This document shows, piece after piece, positions 49,312-56,654 of a stretch of DNA of 64,000 bases (the stretch's first letter is position 1; each line of letters opens with the position of its first letter). Below the pieces are notes generated by a model, which made no database searches, was not told where the DNA came from, and saw only the letters and a list, made by a program, of their open reading frames with translations. Origin of the DNA: JAAEKA01 sp049299095 (GTDB lineage: Bacteria > Chloroflexota > Anaerolineae > JAAEKA01); NCBI GenBank assembly GCA_049299095.1, contig JBAQWV010000125.1, positions 1 to 64,000 of the forward strand. Direction: 5' to 3'. Position numbers and translations under genes: made by a program.

Positions 49312-50247
49312 ATGAAAACCTACCATTGTCTCCAAGTTGACGTTTTTACTGACACGCCGTTCGGTGGCAATCCGCTGGCAGTGTTTCCGGATGCTCTGGG
49401 CCTGAGCGACACCGAGATGCAGCAGCTCGCGCTGGAGTGCAATACCTCGGAAACCACCTTTGTACTGCCAGCCACCCTGCCCGGCGCTGACTTTCGCGTA
49501 CGCATCTTCACCCCCACACAGGAAATCCCCTTTGCCGGACACCCGCTGGTGGGTACGCACTGGGTACTGGCCCATCTGGGCCGCGTGGTGTTGGCCGAAC
49601 CGACGACGCGCGTCACCTTCGAATTGGGGGTGGGGCTGCGCAGCGCCACCCTCCACGTAGCGGCTGGGCGCGTCACGCGCGTGGTGACCGATCACCAGCC
49701 GCCGCAGTTCCTGCAAACCGCCAGCCCGGAGCAAGTTGAACGCCTTGCGGCCGCGCTGAAACTGCCCGCCGAAGCTATTTTCGCCGTTGGCACACCGGTG
49801 CAGGGCGTTTCCACCGGCTACCCGCAACTGTTTGTGCCGGTGCGCTCGTTGGTTGAGGTGCAGGGCATGAATGCGTTGGCGTTGGACGTGCCCGCACTGA
49901 CCACGCTGTGCAGCGAACTGGGCTTGCCCGGCCCGGATGTGGCGGTGTTCTCGCTGGAGACGGTTCATCCTGGCCGCGACGTACATCTGCGCTTCTTTGC
50001 ACCGCATCAGGGCATCCCTGAAGACCCCGCTACCGGCTCAGCCAGCGGCGGGTTAGGTTCATATCTGATCCGGCACGGCTTGATCGCGGCTACCGCACCC
50101 GTCACCACGATCCACACCGAGCAGGGGCTGGAAATGCACCGCCCCAGCCATGTCATCGTGGATGTGGAAGGCACGCCAGACACCATCCGCATGGTGCGCG
50201 TCAGCGGTGATGTCGTGCCGCTGCTGGATGGCCGGTTCAGTTGGTAA
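49312..50247 (+). CDS. PhzF-family isomerase/epimerase-like protein
   Basis: A 311-aa protein with the duplicated PhzF/diaminopimelate-epimerase fold. N-terminal hallmark: QVDVFTDTPFGGNPLAVFPDA, with the catalytic Glu in NTSETTFVLP (about residue 45), then FAGHPLVGTH and, in the second half, EDPATGSASGGL. PhzF acts in phenazine synthesis, but no other phz genes are present and most family members have unknown substrates, so no specific reaction is claimed. Confidence 0.88.
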   Translation: MKTYHCLQVDVFTDTPFGGNPLAVFPDALGLSDTEMQQLALECNTSETTFVLPATLPGADFRVRIFTPTQEIPFAGHPLVGTHWVLAHLGRVVLAEPTTRVTFELGVGLRSATLHVAAGRVTRVVTDHQPPQFLQTASPEQVERLAAALKLPAEAIFAVGTPVQGVSTGYPQLFVPVRSLVEVQGMNALALDVPALTTLCSELGLPGPDVAVFSLETVHPGRDVHLRFFAPHQGIPEDPATGSASGGLGSYLIRHGLIAATAPVTTIHTEQGLEMHRPSHVIVDVEGTPDTIRMVRVSGDVVPLLDGRFSW

Positions 50248-50451
50248 GTGAGCCAGCCAATGCCGCCGCGCTTGCGTGATCTGTACCAACCGGGGGACCG
50301 TGTGGAAATCTGTTTTGACCGTGCTGGCTTGGAAGAATGGTTGCCCGGCCAGATCGCGGGCTTTCAACACCCTGGCGTGTGGGTACGTACCCTGTCTGGG
50401 GGGATGTGGTTCGTCACCAATACCCGCCGCATTCGACCTTTGGAAAATTAG
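50248..50451 (+). CDS. Small hypothetical protein
   Basis: A 67-aa protein with an SH3-like beta pattern (YQPGDRVEICF...WLPGQIAGFQHPGVWVRTLSGGMWFVTNTRRIRPL), suggesting a small barrel. It starts at GTG 50248 directly after the PhzF stop, or at ATG 50260. It ends 2 nt before the next start, so the three genes are probably one transcript. Function unknown. Confidence 0.65.
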   Translation: MSQPMPPRLRDLYQPGDRVEICFDRAGLEEWLPGQIAGFQHPGVWVRTLSGGMWFVTNTRRIRPLEN

Positions 50452-50453
50452 AC

Positions 50454-50873
50454 ATGCTCTCACAAGCCACAGCTACCACGCTCCATGCAGCCGGCGTCGT
50501 CTGGACGCCGCAACACCTTGATTTTTTTGCCATTCCCGGTGCCGAGTTTGCCGGTCAGGTTTTCGTGATCACCGACATGACCATCACGGCGGAAGCATTG
50601 TACGGCCAGCCAGCGGTGATGTTTCATGGCACAGTGGAATGGGCGCTCGATCACCTATGGCTGGGAGAGGTAATCTGGCTGCCGCGCGAGGATCAACTGC
50701 GCGACTTGCTGGAAGAGCAGTTGGCCGCGGAGGGCGCGGACGCGCTCACCCTGACCACGACACAAACCGGCTATCGCTGCACCATCCGTCACCAGCAACA
50801 GACACTCAGCTTTGAGGCTTTTGACGCGGCGGAAGCCTACGCTGCGACCTTGTTGCACCTGCTGGCAGCCTGA
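50454..50873 (+). CDS. Hypothetical protein
   Basis: A 139-aa acidic protein without signal peptide or membrane segment. The pattern VWTPQHLDFFAIPGAEFAGQVFVITDM...LWLGEVIWLPREDQLRDLLEEQL suggests an alpha/beta fold. No family is recognised. It is third in the PhzF unit. Confidence 0.65.
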   Translation: MLSQATATTLHAAGVVWTPQHLDFFAIPGAEFAGQVFVITDMTITAEALYGQPAVMFHGTVEWALDHLWLGEVIWLPREDQLRDLLEEQLAAEGADALTLTTTQTGYRCTIRHQQQTLSFEAFDAAEAYAATLLHLLAA

Positions 50874-50901
50874 GTTTTTGCTGGTTGTGCGGTTGTTATG
50901 C

Positions 50902-50929
50902 TAGACATATCTCGCGCTCGTGGTATAAT
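50902..50929 (+). promoter_or_regulatory. Promoter of the NCS2 permease
   Basis: TAGACA (50902-50907), 16 nt, TATAAT (50924-50929), with an extended -10 TGG. Confidence 0.8.
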
Positions 50930-51131
50930 TGCCTTATATCCGCTCGGCCATGTCGCCATGTCTCTCCGCTGCATTGCGTCCGGCCTCTCTCCTGTCCCCA
51001 GAAAGGAAATCCGCCGCCGCTAAACTGCTTTATCCGTCCTCGCAGGAATTGGCATCCTGTTCCTCCATGAACCCCCTCGCAGTCGGTCAGTCGAAACCAT
51101 TTATTGACCCTTCCCCCCGCAAGGAGACATC
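50930..51131 (+). other. Long leader of the permease mRNA
   Basis: About 195 nt between the promoter and the start codon, with AAGGAG near the end. It matches no riboswitch I can recognise by eye, including the purine type. Confidence 0.4.
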
Positions 51132-52517
51132 ATGACCACATCTCAAGTCAAGACCAAGGCGTTCGGCTATTTACCGCAGGACGTCCCCCCCATCGGCTCC
51201 ATGCTCAGCCTCGGCTTCCAGCAGGTGCTGACCATGTTCCCCGCCACTGTGCTGGTGGCTATCCTCACCAAATTCGATGTGGGAGTCACGCTGCTGGCAA
51301 CCGGCATCGGCACAATTATCGCCCTGCTGGTCAGCCGCCGACGTATCCCGATGTACTACGGATCGAGCTTCAGCTATATTTCCGTCATCATCTCAGCAAT
51401 GCTGCTGTATGATCCGGCCTGTTTCAACGACGCGGCCCAGACCTACTGCCCCAATGGTGTGCGCATGGCCCAGGTAGGCATCATGGGAACTGGCCTGTTC
51501 AACATTCTGATGGGTCTGATCATCATGCGCGTGGGCAAGGCCGCGCTGGACAAGGTGCTGCCGCCCATCGTGACCGGCAGCGTTGCCATCGTAATCGGTA
51601 TCGCCCTCGCTGGTGCAGCGTTAGGCATGGCTTCGGCCAACTGGACAGTAGCCTTCATCACCCTCTTGGCGACCGTCATCTTCTCGGTTTATCTACAAGG
51701 TCGCGGGTTAATTGGCATGTTGCCGATTTTACTGGGAGCCATCGTCGGCTACCTGGTTTCAATGGTCTTTGGCCTGATAGATTTTGCGCCGGTCGCCAGC
51801 GCAAAGCTCTTCGCTGTGCCGCGCATCACCATGCCGGCCTTCAACAATCCACAGGCGTGGGCCTTGGTTCCCAGCATTGCCCTGATTGCCATCGCCACCA
51901 TTCCCGAATCCACTGCCCACTTGTACCAAATGAGCCTGTACATTGATCAGCTCGCCAAAGAGCTGGGCCGTGCCCCGCTGGAGATCAAAAAGCTGATCGG
52001 CCTGAACCTGGTGGCCGATGGCACAGACGACATGGTGGTCGGCTTCCTGGGCGGCTGCGCAGGCACCAACTACGGTGAAAACAACTCGCTGATGGCTATC
52101 ACCCGCAACTACTCGGTGCCGGTGCTGATGACCGCAGGCGTCATCGCCATTCTGCTGGGCTTCATCGGCAAGCTGGCTGCGCTGGTCGGCACAGTCCCCA
52201 CCGCAGTGGTGGGTGGTCTGGCCATCTATCTGTTCGGCGTGATTGGGATGCAAGGTATTGCCCTGATGCAGAGCGAAAAGGTCAACCTGTTCGATCCCAA
52301 GAATTTAGCGATTGGCGCAGCGATCCTGGTGTTGGGCATCGGCGGCAACCTGGGTCTGGAGAACGGCATCTTCCCCTTCAAAATCCCCTTCTTCTTCCCT
52401 GACGGCATTCCGGCCATCGTCTTTGCCGCTTTTATCGGCATCGTTCTCAATCTGATCTTTGTCCTGTTCCCGCCATCGCGCTTCGGCGTGCGCGAACGCG
52501 AGGATATCAACGCGTAG
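51132..52517 (+). CDS. NCS2 nucleobase permease (xanthine/uracil family)
   Basis: A 461-aa transporter with about 12-14 membrane segments, which imports purine or pyrimidine bases with a cation. Family marks: MLSLGFQQVLTMFPATVLVAIL at TM1, the catalytic region ESTAHLYQMS in TM8, and GCAGTNYGENN (UraA-type GTxYGEN) in TM10. Its position before three molybdenum-hydroxylase genes suggests uptake of xanthine, hypoxanthine or a similar base; uracil remains possible. AAGGAG precedes ATG. Confidence 0.9.
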   Translation: MTTSQVKTKAFGYLPQDVPPIGSMLSLGFQQVLTMFPATVLVAILTKFDVGVTLLATGIGTIIALLVSRRRIPMYYGSSFSYISVIISAMLLYDPACFNDAAQTYCPNGVRMAQVGIMGTGLFNILMGLIIMRVGKAALDKVLPPIVTGSVAIVIGIALAGAALGMASANWTVAFITLLATVIFSVYLQGRGLIGMLPILLGAIVGYLVSMVFGLIDFAPVASAKLFAVPRITMPAFNNPQAWALVPSIALIAIATIPESTAHLYQMSLYIDQLAKELGRAPLEIKKLIGLNLVADGTDDMVVGFLGGCAGTNYGENNSLMAITRNYSVPVLMTAGVIAILLGFIGKLAALVGTVPTAVVGGLAIYLFGVIGMQGIALMQSEKVNLFDPKNLAIGAAILVLGIGGNLGLENGIFPFKIPFFFPDGIPAIVFAAFIGIVLNLIFVLFPPSRFGVREREDINA

Positions 52518-52548
52518 AAAGCGCATCTGCCATACGCGAAGAGTCTGA

Positions 52549-52595
52549 TACTACGTATTGCGTATTGCGTAATATGCAATATGCAATACGTAGTA
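52549..52595. repeat. 20-bp inverted repeat made of 7-bp units
   Basis: TACTACGTATTGC-GTATTGC (52549-52568) pairs with GCAATAT-GCAATACGTAGTA (52576-52595) around GTAATAT. One wobble pair, 19 perfect. Each arm contains a tandem GTATTGC/GCAATAC unit. No T tract follows. It sits between the permease and FAD-subunit genes. Confidence 0.9.
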
Positions 52596-52629
52596 CACAT
52601 GCCGCAACACTTACAAGGAGGTAAGTCAC

Positions 52630-53496
52630 TTGCAACCCTTTGATTATGTCCAGCCGCAAACCCTTGCGGACGCCAGCGCGCTGCTGCTCGACCACAAAGG
52701 CACAGCACGGGTATGCGCTGGCTGCACCGATTTGTTGATTCGCATTGAGCGCGGCTTCTTTCACCCCACCGCGCTGGTTGACATCAAAGCTCTGCCGGGA
52801 ATGCAGGAGCTGCGCGTAGAGGCTGATGGCAGCCTCACAATCGGCGCAGCGGTCACCATGAACCAGGTTGCCACCAGCCAGGCCGTACAGCAGGGCTGGC
52901 CCTTGCTGGCCGAAGGCTGTGGCGCGGTGGCCTCGTACCAACTGCGCAACCGCGCGACGGTCGGGGGCAATCTGTGCAACGCGTCGCCCGCGGCTGACAG
53001 CGGGCCAGCCTTGATCTGCTACGGGGCGAGTGTAACGATTTACGGGCCAAACGGCGCGCGCAGCCTACCTCTGGAACAATTTTTCACCGGCCCCGGCCGC
53101 AACGCGCTCCAGCCTGGCGAACTGCTGACTGCCATCCACGTACCCGCGCCCGCGCCGGGCCATAGCGGACATTTCCTCAAGCTGGGACGCACCACAGTAG
53201 GCGATATTTCGGTGATGAATGTGGCGGTGCTGGGCTGGCCGGATGCGACCGCACCCTCTGGCTCAAGCTGGCGCATCGCGCTCGGCTCGGTCGCACCTAC
53301 CATCATCCGCGCGCCAGAGGCAGAACGCCTCCTAAGCGAAGACACCTCGCCCGCGGGCCTGGAAGCTGCCAGTCAAGCCGCGGCCGCAGCCGCCCGTCCC
53401 ATTGACGACATCCGCGCCACCGCGGCTTACCGCGTAGACATGGTGCGTGTCCTCACCCGTCGCGGCGCCGAGCGCGTAGTGGCGGAGATCAGATAG
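52630..53496 (+). CDS. Xanthine dehydrogenase family FAD subunit
   Basis: A 288-aa flavoprotein subunit of the CoxM/XdhB type that passes electrons from the iron-sulfur subunit to the acceptor. FAD motifs: GCTDLLIRIERG (about 36-47) and the TVGGNLCNASPAAD segment (AT-VGGNLxxxxPxxD, about 115-130). The C-terminal CO_deh_flav domain follows. The start is TTG 52630, with AAGGAGG about 10 nt upstream and homology beginning at once. The order FAD, FeS, Mo is the usual coxMSL-type order. Confidence 0.9.
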   Translation: MQPFDYVQPQTLADASALLLDHKGTARVCAGCTDLLIRIERGFFHPTALVDIKALPGMQELRVEADGSLTIGAAVTMNQVATSQAVQQGWPLLAEGCGAVASYQLRNRATVGGNLCNASPAADSGPALICYGASVTIYGPNGARSLPLEQFFTGPGRNALQPGELLTAIHVPAPAPGHSGHFLKLGRTTVGDISVMNVAVLGWPDATAPSGSSWRIALGSVAPTIIRAPEAERLLSEDTSPAGLEAASQAAAAAARPIDDIRATAAYRVDMVRVLTRRGAERVVAEIR

Positions 53497-53511
53497 TAGA
53501 CAAGCAAACAG

Positions 53512-53559
53512 GTACACAAGGGCTATCCCCTGCTGCCCATCTACTTCATACTTGTGTAC
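53512..53559. repeat. Inverted repeat and TACTTG-rich stretch
   Basis: GTACACAAG (53512-53520) and GTG-containing CTTGTGTAC (53551-53559) form a 9-bp inverted repeat; the sequence continues with irregular TACTTG/TATAC words to 53575. It lies between the FAD and iron-sulfur subunit genes. Confidence 0.6.
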
Positions 53560-53588
53560 TTGCATACTTGTATACCTCCGGAGCAACC

Positions 53589-54071
53589 ATGAAACACGAC
53601 ATTACTCTCACCGTCAACGGTGAGCCTTACAATATCACAGTTCAATCGCATCACACGTTGTTGCACGTTTTGCGCGAACAACTGGTGCTGACCGGCACAA
53701 AAAACGGCTGTTCGGAGGGAGAATGCGGCGCGTGCACAGTGCTGCTGGACGGCGAACCGGTCAACTCCTGCCTGGTGCTGGGCGTCGAGGCCAATGGCCG
53801 CGCCATCACCACCGTAGAAGGGCTGGCCGACAATGGCCGGCTGGCCCCCATCCAGCAAACCCTGGTCGAGCTGGGTGGCACGCAGTGCGGCTTCTGCACG
53901 CCGGGCGTGCTGCTCAGCGCCCACGCCCTGTTGCAACGCAACCCCAATCCCACGGAGTACGAAATCCGCGCCGGGCTGGTAGGCAACTTGTGCCGCTGCA
54001 CTGGCTATGTGCGGATTGTGGATGCCGTTCGGGAAGCAGCTCGTTTGCAACAAGCAAGCACCTCCTCCTAA
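53589..54071 (+). CDS. Xanthine dehydrogenase family 2Fe-2S subunit
   Basis: A 160-aa iron-sulfur subunit. The plant-ferredoxin-like cluster ligands are C41, C46, C49 and C61 (CSEGECGAC...C); the second cluster uses C100, C103, C135 and C137 (CGFC...CRC). Length and motifs match CoxS/XdhC-type subunits. The start is ATG 53589, with CCGGAG upstream; the frame reaches 53568. The 110-nt gap to the next gene (54072-54182) holds degenerate CGTAAC/GTTACG words but no gene. Confidence 0.93.
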   Translation: MKHDITLTVNGEPYNITVQSHHTLLHVLREQLVLTGTKNGCSEGECGACTVLLDGEPVNSCLVLGVEANGRAITTVEGLADNGRLAPIQQTLVELGGTQCGFCTPGVLLSAHALLQRNPNPTEYEIRAGLVGNLCRCTGYVRIVDAVREAARLQQASTSS

Positions 54072-54182
54072 CCCGTAATCCGTGACACGTAACCCAAAAA
54101 CGACACTCTGGCAGCTAAAGACGCTGTTTACAGGTTACAAGTTGCGCATTGACGTGTTACGACGCTATGCCAAGGAGCTACC

Positions 54183-56507
54183 GTGACTATTCAAAAAACA
54201 ACCATCGTCGGCCAGTCCTTTCCGCGCGTAGAGAGCAACGCCAAAGTGACAGGCGCGGCGCAATATGTGGACGACATGCAATTCGGTGCGAACCTGCTTT
54301 ATGGCAAGCTCAAGCGCAGCACCGTGGCGCACGGCTGGATCAAACGTATTGACACCAGCAGGGCCAAGGCGCTGCCGGGCGTGCGCGTAGTGGTAACCGG
54401 TCAGGACTACCCCGGCCTCACCGGTCTCTACTTGTCCGACCGCCCCACCTTTGCCGTGGATCGCGTGCGCTTCATCGGTGAGCCGGTGGCAGGCGTGGCC
54501 GCAGATACACCGGAGCTGGCCGAGCAAGCTTGCGAGTTGATTGAAATCGAGTATGAAGCGTTGCCCGGCGTATTCGATCCAGAGTTCGGAGCCAGCGCCG
54601 AAGCCCCCTTGCTCCACCCTGACCTGATGGACTACGCCTGCGCGCCCTTCATCTTCCGTCAGCCCGGTACCAACATCAGCAACCACTTCAAGGTGCGCAA
54701 GGGTGACATGGACGCGGGCTGGGCCGAAGCCGACCAGATCTTCGAGCATACCTACTATGTGCCGCATGTACAGCATGTGCCGCTGGAGACGCATGCGGCC
54801 GTGGCGCAGGTGGACGGCAACGGCAAGATCACCCTGTGGAGCGCCAGCCAGTCCCCCTTTGCCCAGCGCAACCTGATCGCCAAGAGCCTGGGCATCAGCC
54901 ACAGCCGCCTGCGCGTGATCACCCCCTACATCGGCGGTGGTTTCGGCGCCAAGGCAGGCGTCAGCATGGAGGGCGCTTGCGTGATCATGGCGCTGCAAGC
55001 CAAAGGCCGCCCGGTGAAGTTGGTGATGAGCCGGGCCGAAGAATTCTACACCACCTTCGTGCGCCAGGGCCTCACCGCCAAGATCAAGATGGGCATGACC
55101 GCGGACGGGCGCATCACCGCCATGCAGAACACCTATTATTGGGATGCAGGCGCGTACACCGAGTACGGTGTCAACATCACGCGCGCCGCGGGCTACAGCT
55201 CCACCGGTCCGTACTTCGTGCCCAACGTCCATGCCGATTCGCTGTGCGTGTACACCAACCACCCCATCGGCGGCGCGATGCGCGGCTTCGGTATGCCCGA
55301 AATCCACTGGGCCATCGAACAGCACATTGACCGCATGGCCGAGCGCATGGGCCTCGATCCAGTGCAGGTGCGGCTCATCAACTGCCTGAAAGAGGGGCAG
55401 GAAACGGTCACCGGCATGATTATGCACCCCACCGGCCTCAGCCAGTGCATTAGCAAGGCTGCGGAGGCCATCGGCTGGGACAAACCCAGCAAGCCCAGCG
55501 GGCCAGGCAAGCGTCGCGGCAAGGGCATTGCCGCCATGTGGAAAGCCCCGGCCATGCCGCCCAACCCCGGCTCCTCCAGCACCATTCGCTTCAACGAGGA
55601 TGGCACTTGCCTGGTGAACATCGGCGGTGTGGACATGGGTCAAGGCGCGCTGACTATCGCCGCGCAGCTTGCGGCGGAAGGCCTGGGCGTGCCGATCACC
55701 GATGTGCGCGTGAACACTGTGGACACCGACTATTCGCCCTACGAGTGGCAAACCGTGGCCAGCCGCCTGACCTGGAGCATGGGCAATGCCATCCTGCGCG
55801 CGGCGGGCGAGGCCAAGCTACAGATTATCCAGATGGTGGCCGAGGTCTGGGGCGAAGACCCGCAGGACCTGGACATCATTGATGGCAATGTGGTGAGCTA
55901 CGCCACGGAAGAATCGATCCCGCTCAAAAACATTGTAATCTACGGCATGCAAAAGCCGGATGGCACCTGGGCCGGCGGGCCGGTGGTGGGCAAGGGCCGC
56001 TTCATGCCCACCTACGTCACCCCGCTGGACGCGGAGACGGGCCAGGGGCCGCGGGCCGTGGTACACTTCACCACCGGCGCGCAGGCGGTTGAGGTGGAAA
56101 TTGACGAGGAAACGGGCGAAGTCCAGGTGATCAACCTGGTGTCGGCCTACGACGTCGGCAAGGCCATCAACCCCGATATGGTGCGCACTCAGATGGAGGG
56201 TGGCGCAGTGCAGGGAATGAGTACCGCGCTGCTGGAGAGTATCATTTTGCGCAACGGCAAGCCGATGAATCCCAGCTTCACCGATTACCGCATCGCCACC
56301 GCGATTGATGCGCCAGTGAGCATGGAAAACATCATCGTGGAAGTGCCGCAGGATGATGGGCCTTATGGTGCACGCGGCATCGGTGAACACGCCATGGTAC
56401 CGACCGCACCAGCCATCGCTAACGCTGTGCGTGCCGCGGTCGGTGTCGCCATCGACTCGATGCCGATCACCAGCGAAAAGGTGTGGGCAGGGATGCGCGG
56501 GCAGTAA
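54183..56507 (+). CDS. Xanthine dehydrogenase family molybdenum-binding subunit
   Basis: A 774-aa catalytic subunit. Molybdopterin-binding motifs include GGGFGAK (about 256-262), GGAMRGFGMPE, and the catalytic Glu735 in GARGIGEH, the base that starts hydroxylation in xanthine dehydrogenases. The AYxCSFR loop of form I CO dehydrogenase is absent. The start is GTG 54183, with AAGGAG upstream. With the upstream permease this suggests purine hydroxylation; nicotinate or another N-heterocycle is possible. Confidence 0.9.
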   Translation: MTIQKTTIVGQSFPRVESNAKVTGAAQYVDDMQFGANLLYGKLKRSTVAHGWIKRIDTSRAKALPGVRVVVTGQDYPGLTGLYLSDRPTFAVDRVRFIGEPVAGVAADTPELAEQACELIEIEYEALPGVFDPEFGASAEAPLLHPDLMDYACAPFIFRQPGTNISNHFKVRKGDMDAGWAEADQIFEHTYYVPHVQHVPLETHAAVAQVDGNGKITLWSASQSPFAQRNLIAKSLGISHSRLRVITPYIGGGFGAKAGVSMEGACVIMALQAKGRPVKLVMSRAEEFYTTFVRQGLTAKIKMGMTADGRITAMQNTYYWDAGAYTEYGVNITRAAGYSSTGPYFVPNVHADSLCVYTNHPIGGAMRGFGMPEIHWAIEQHIDRMAERMGLDPVQVRLINCLKEGQETVTGMIMHPTGLSQCISKAAEAIGWDKPSKPSGPGKRRGKGIAAMWKAPAMPPNPGSSSTIRFNEDGTCLVNIGGVDMGQGALTIAAQLAAEGLGVPITDVRVNTVDTDYSPYEWQTVASRLTWSMGNAILRAAGEAKLQIIQMVAEVWGEDPQDLDIIDGNVVSYATEESIPLKNIVIYGMQKPDGTWAGGPVVGKGRFMPTYVTPLDAETGQGPRAVVHFTTGAQAVEVEIDEETGEVQVINLVSAYDVGKAINPDMVRTQMEGGAVQGMSTALLESIILRNGKPMNPSFTDYRIATAIDAPVSMENIIVEVPQDDGPYGARGIGEHAMVPTAPAIANAVRAAVGVAIDSMPITSEKVWAGMRGQ

Positions 56508-56537
56508 ACGGTAGTCAGTAAACAGACCGGTAGATTC

Positions 56538-56576
56538 AAAGAGGCGTTTGCATACGGTATGCAAACGCCTCTTTAA
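56538..56576. terminator. Bidirectional terminator between Mo subunit and Rph-like genes
   Basis: A 17-bp perfect stem, AAAGAGGCGTTTGCATA (56538-56554) with its complement at 56558-56574, loop CGG. The tails on both sides are short and AT-rich. Confidence 0.8.
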
Positions 56577-56654
56577 TTCAACAGAGAGCGAAATCAATCA
56601 ACTGACTATTCTTTGCGCAACCAGCCCAAACCGGCTTAAGCCGGTTTAGTGCCA

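Noticed and set aside
49312..50247. Phenazine biosynthesis based on the PhzF-like gene
   Set aside because: No other phz genes are nearby and most PhzF-family proteins are not phenazine enzymes.
50929..51135. A 68-codon ORF in the permease leader
   Set aside because: No Shine-Dalgarno sequence and a random-looking Ser/Pro/Ala-rich translation; more likely untranslated leader.
54165..55751. A 528-codon open frame on the minus strand opposite the molybdenum subunit
   Set aside because: It is a shadow of the GC-rich plus-strand gene: low-complexity His/Gly/Ala-rich translation, no family, no start signals.
54183..56507. Form I carbon monoxide dehydrogenase (coxMSL order)
   Set aside because: The gene order fits, but the large subunit lacks the AYxCSFR active-site loop.
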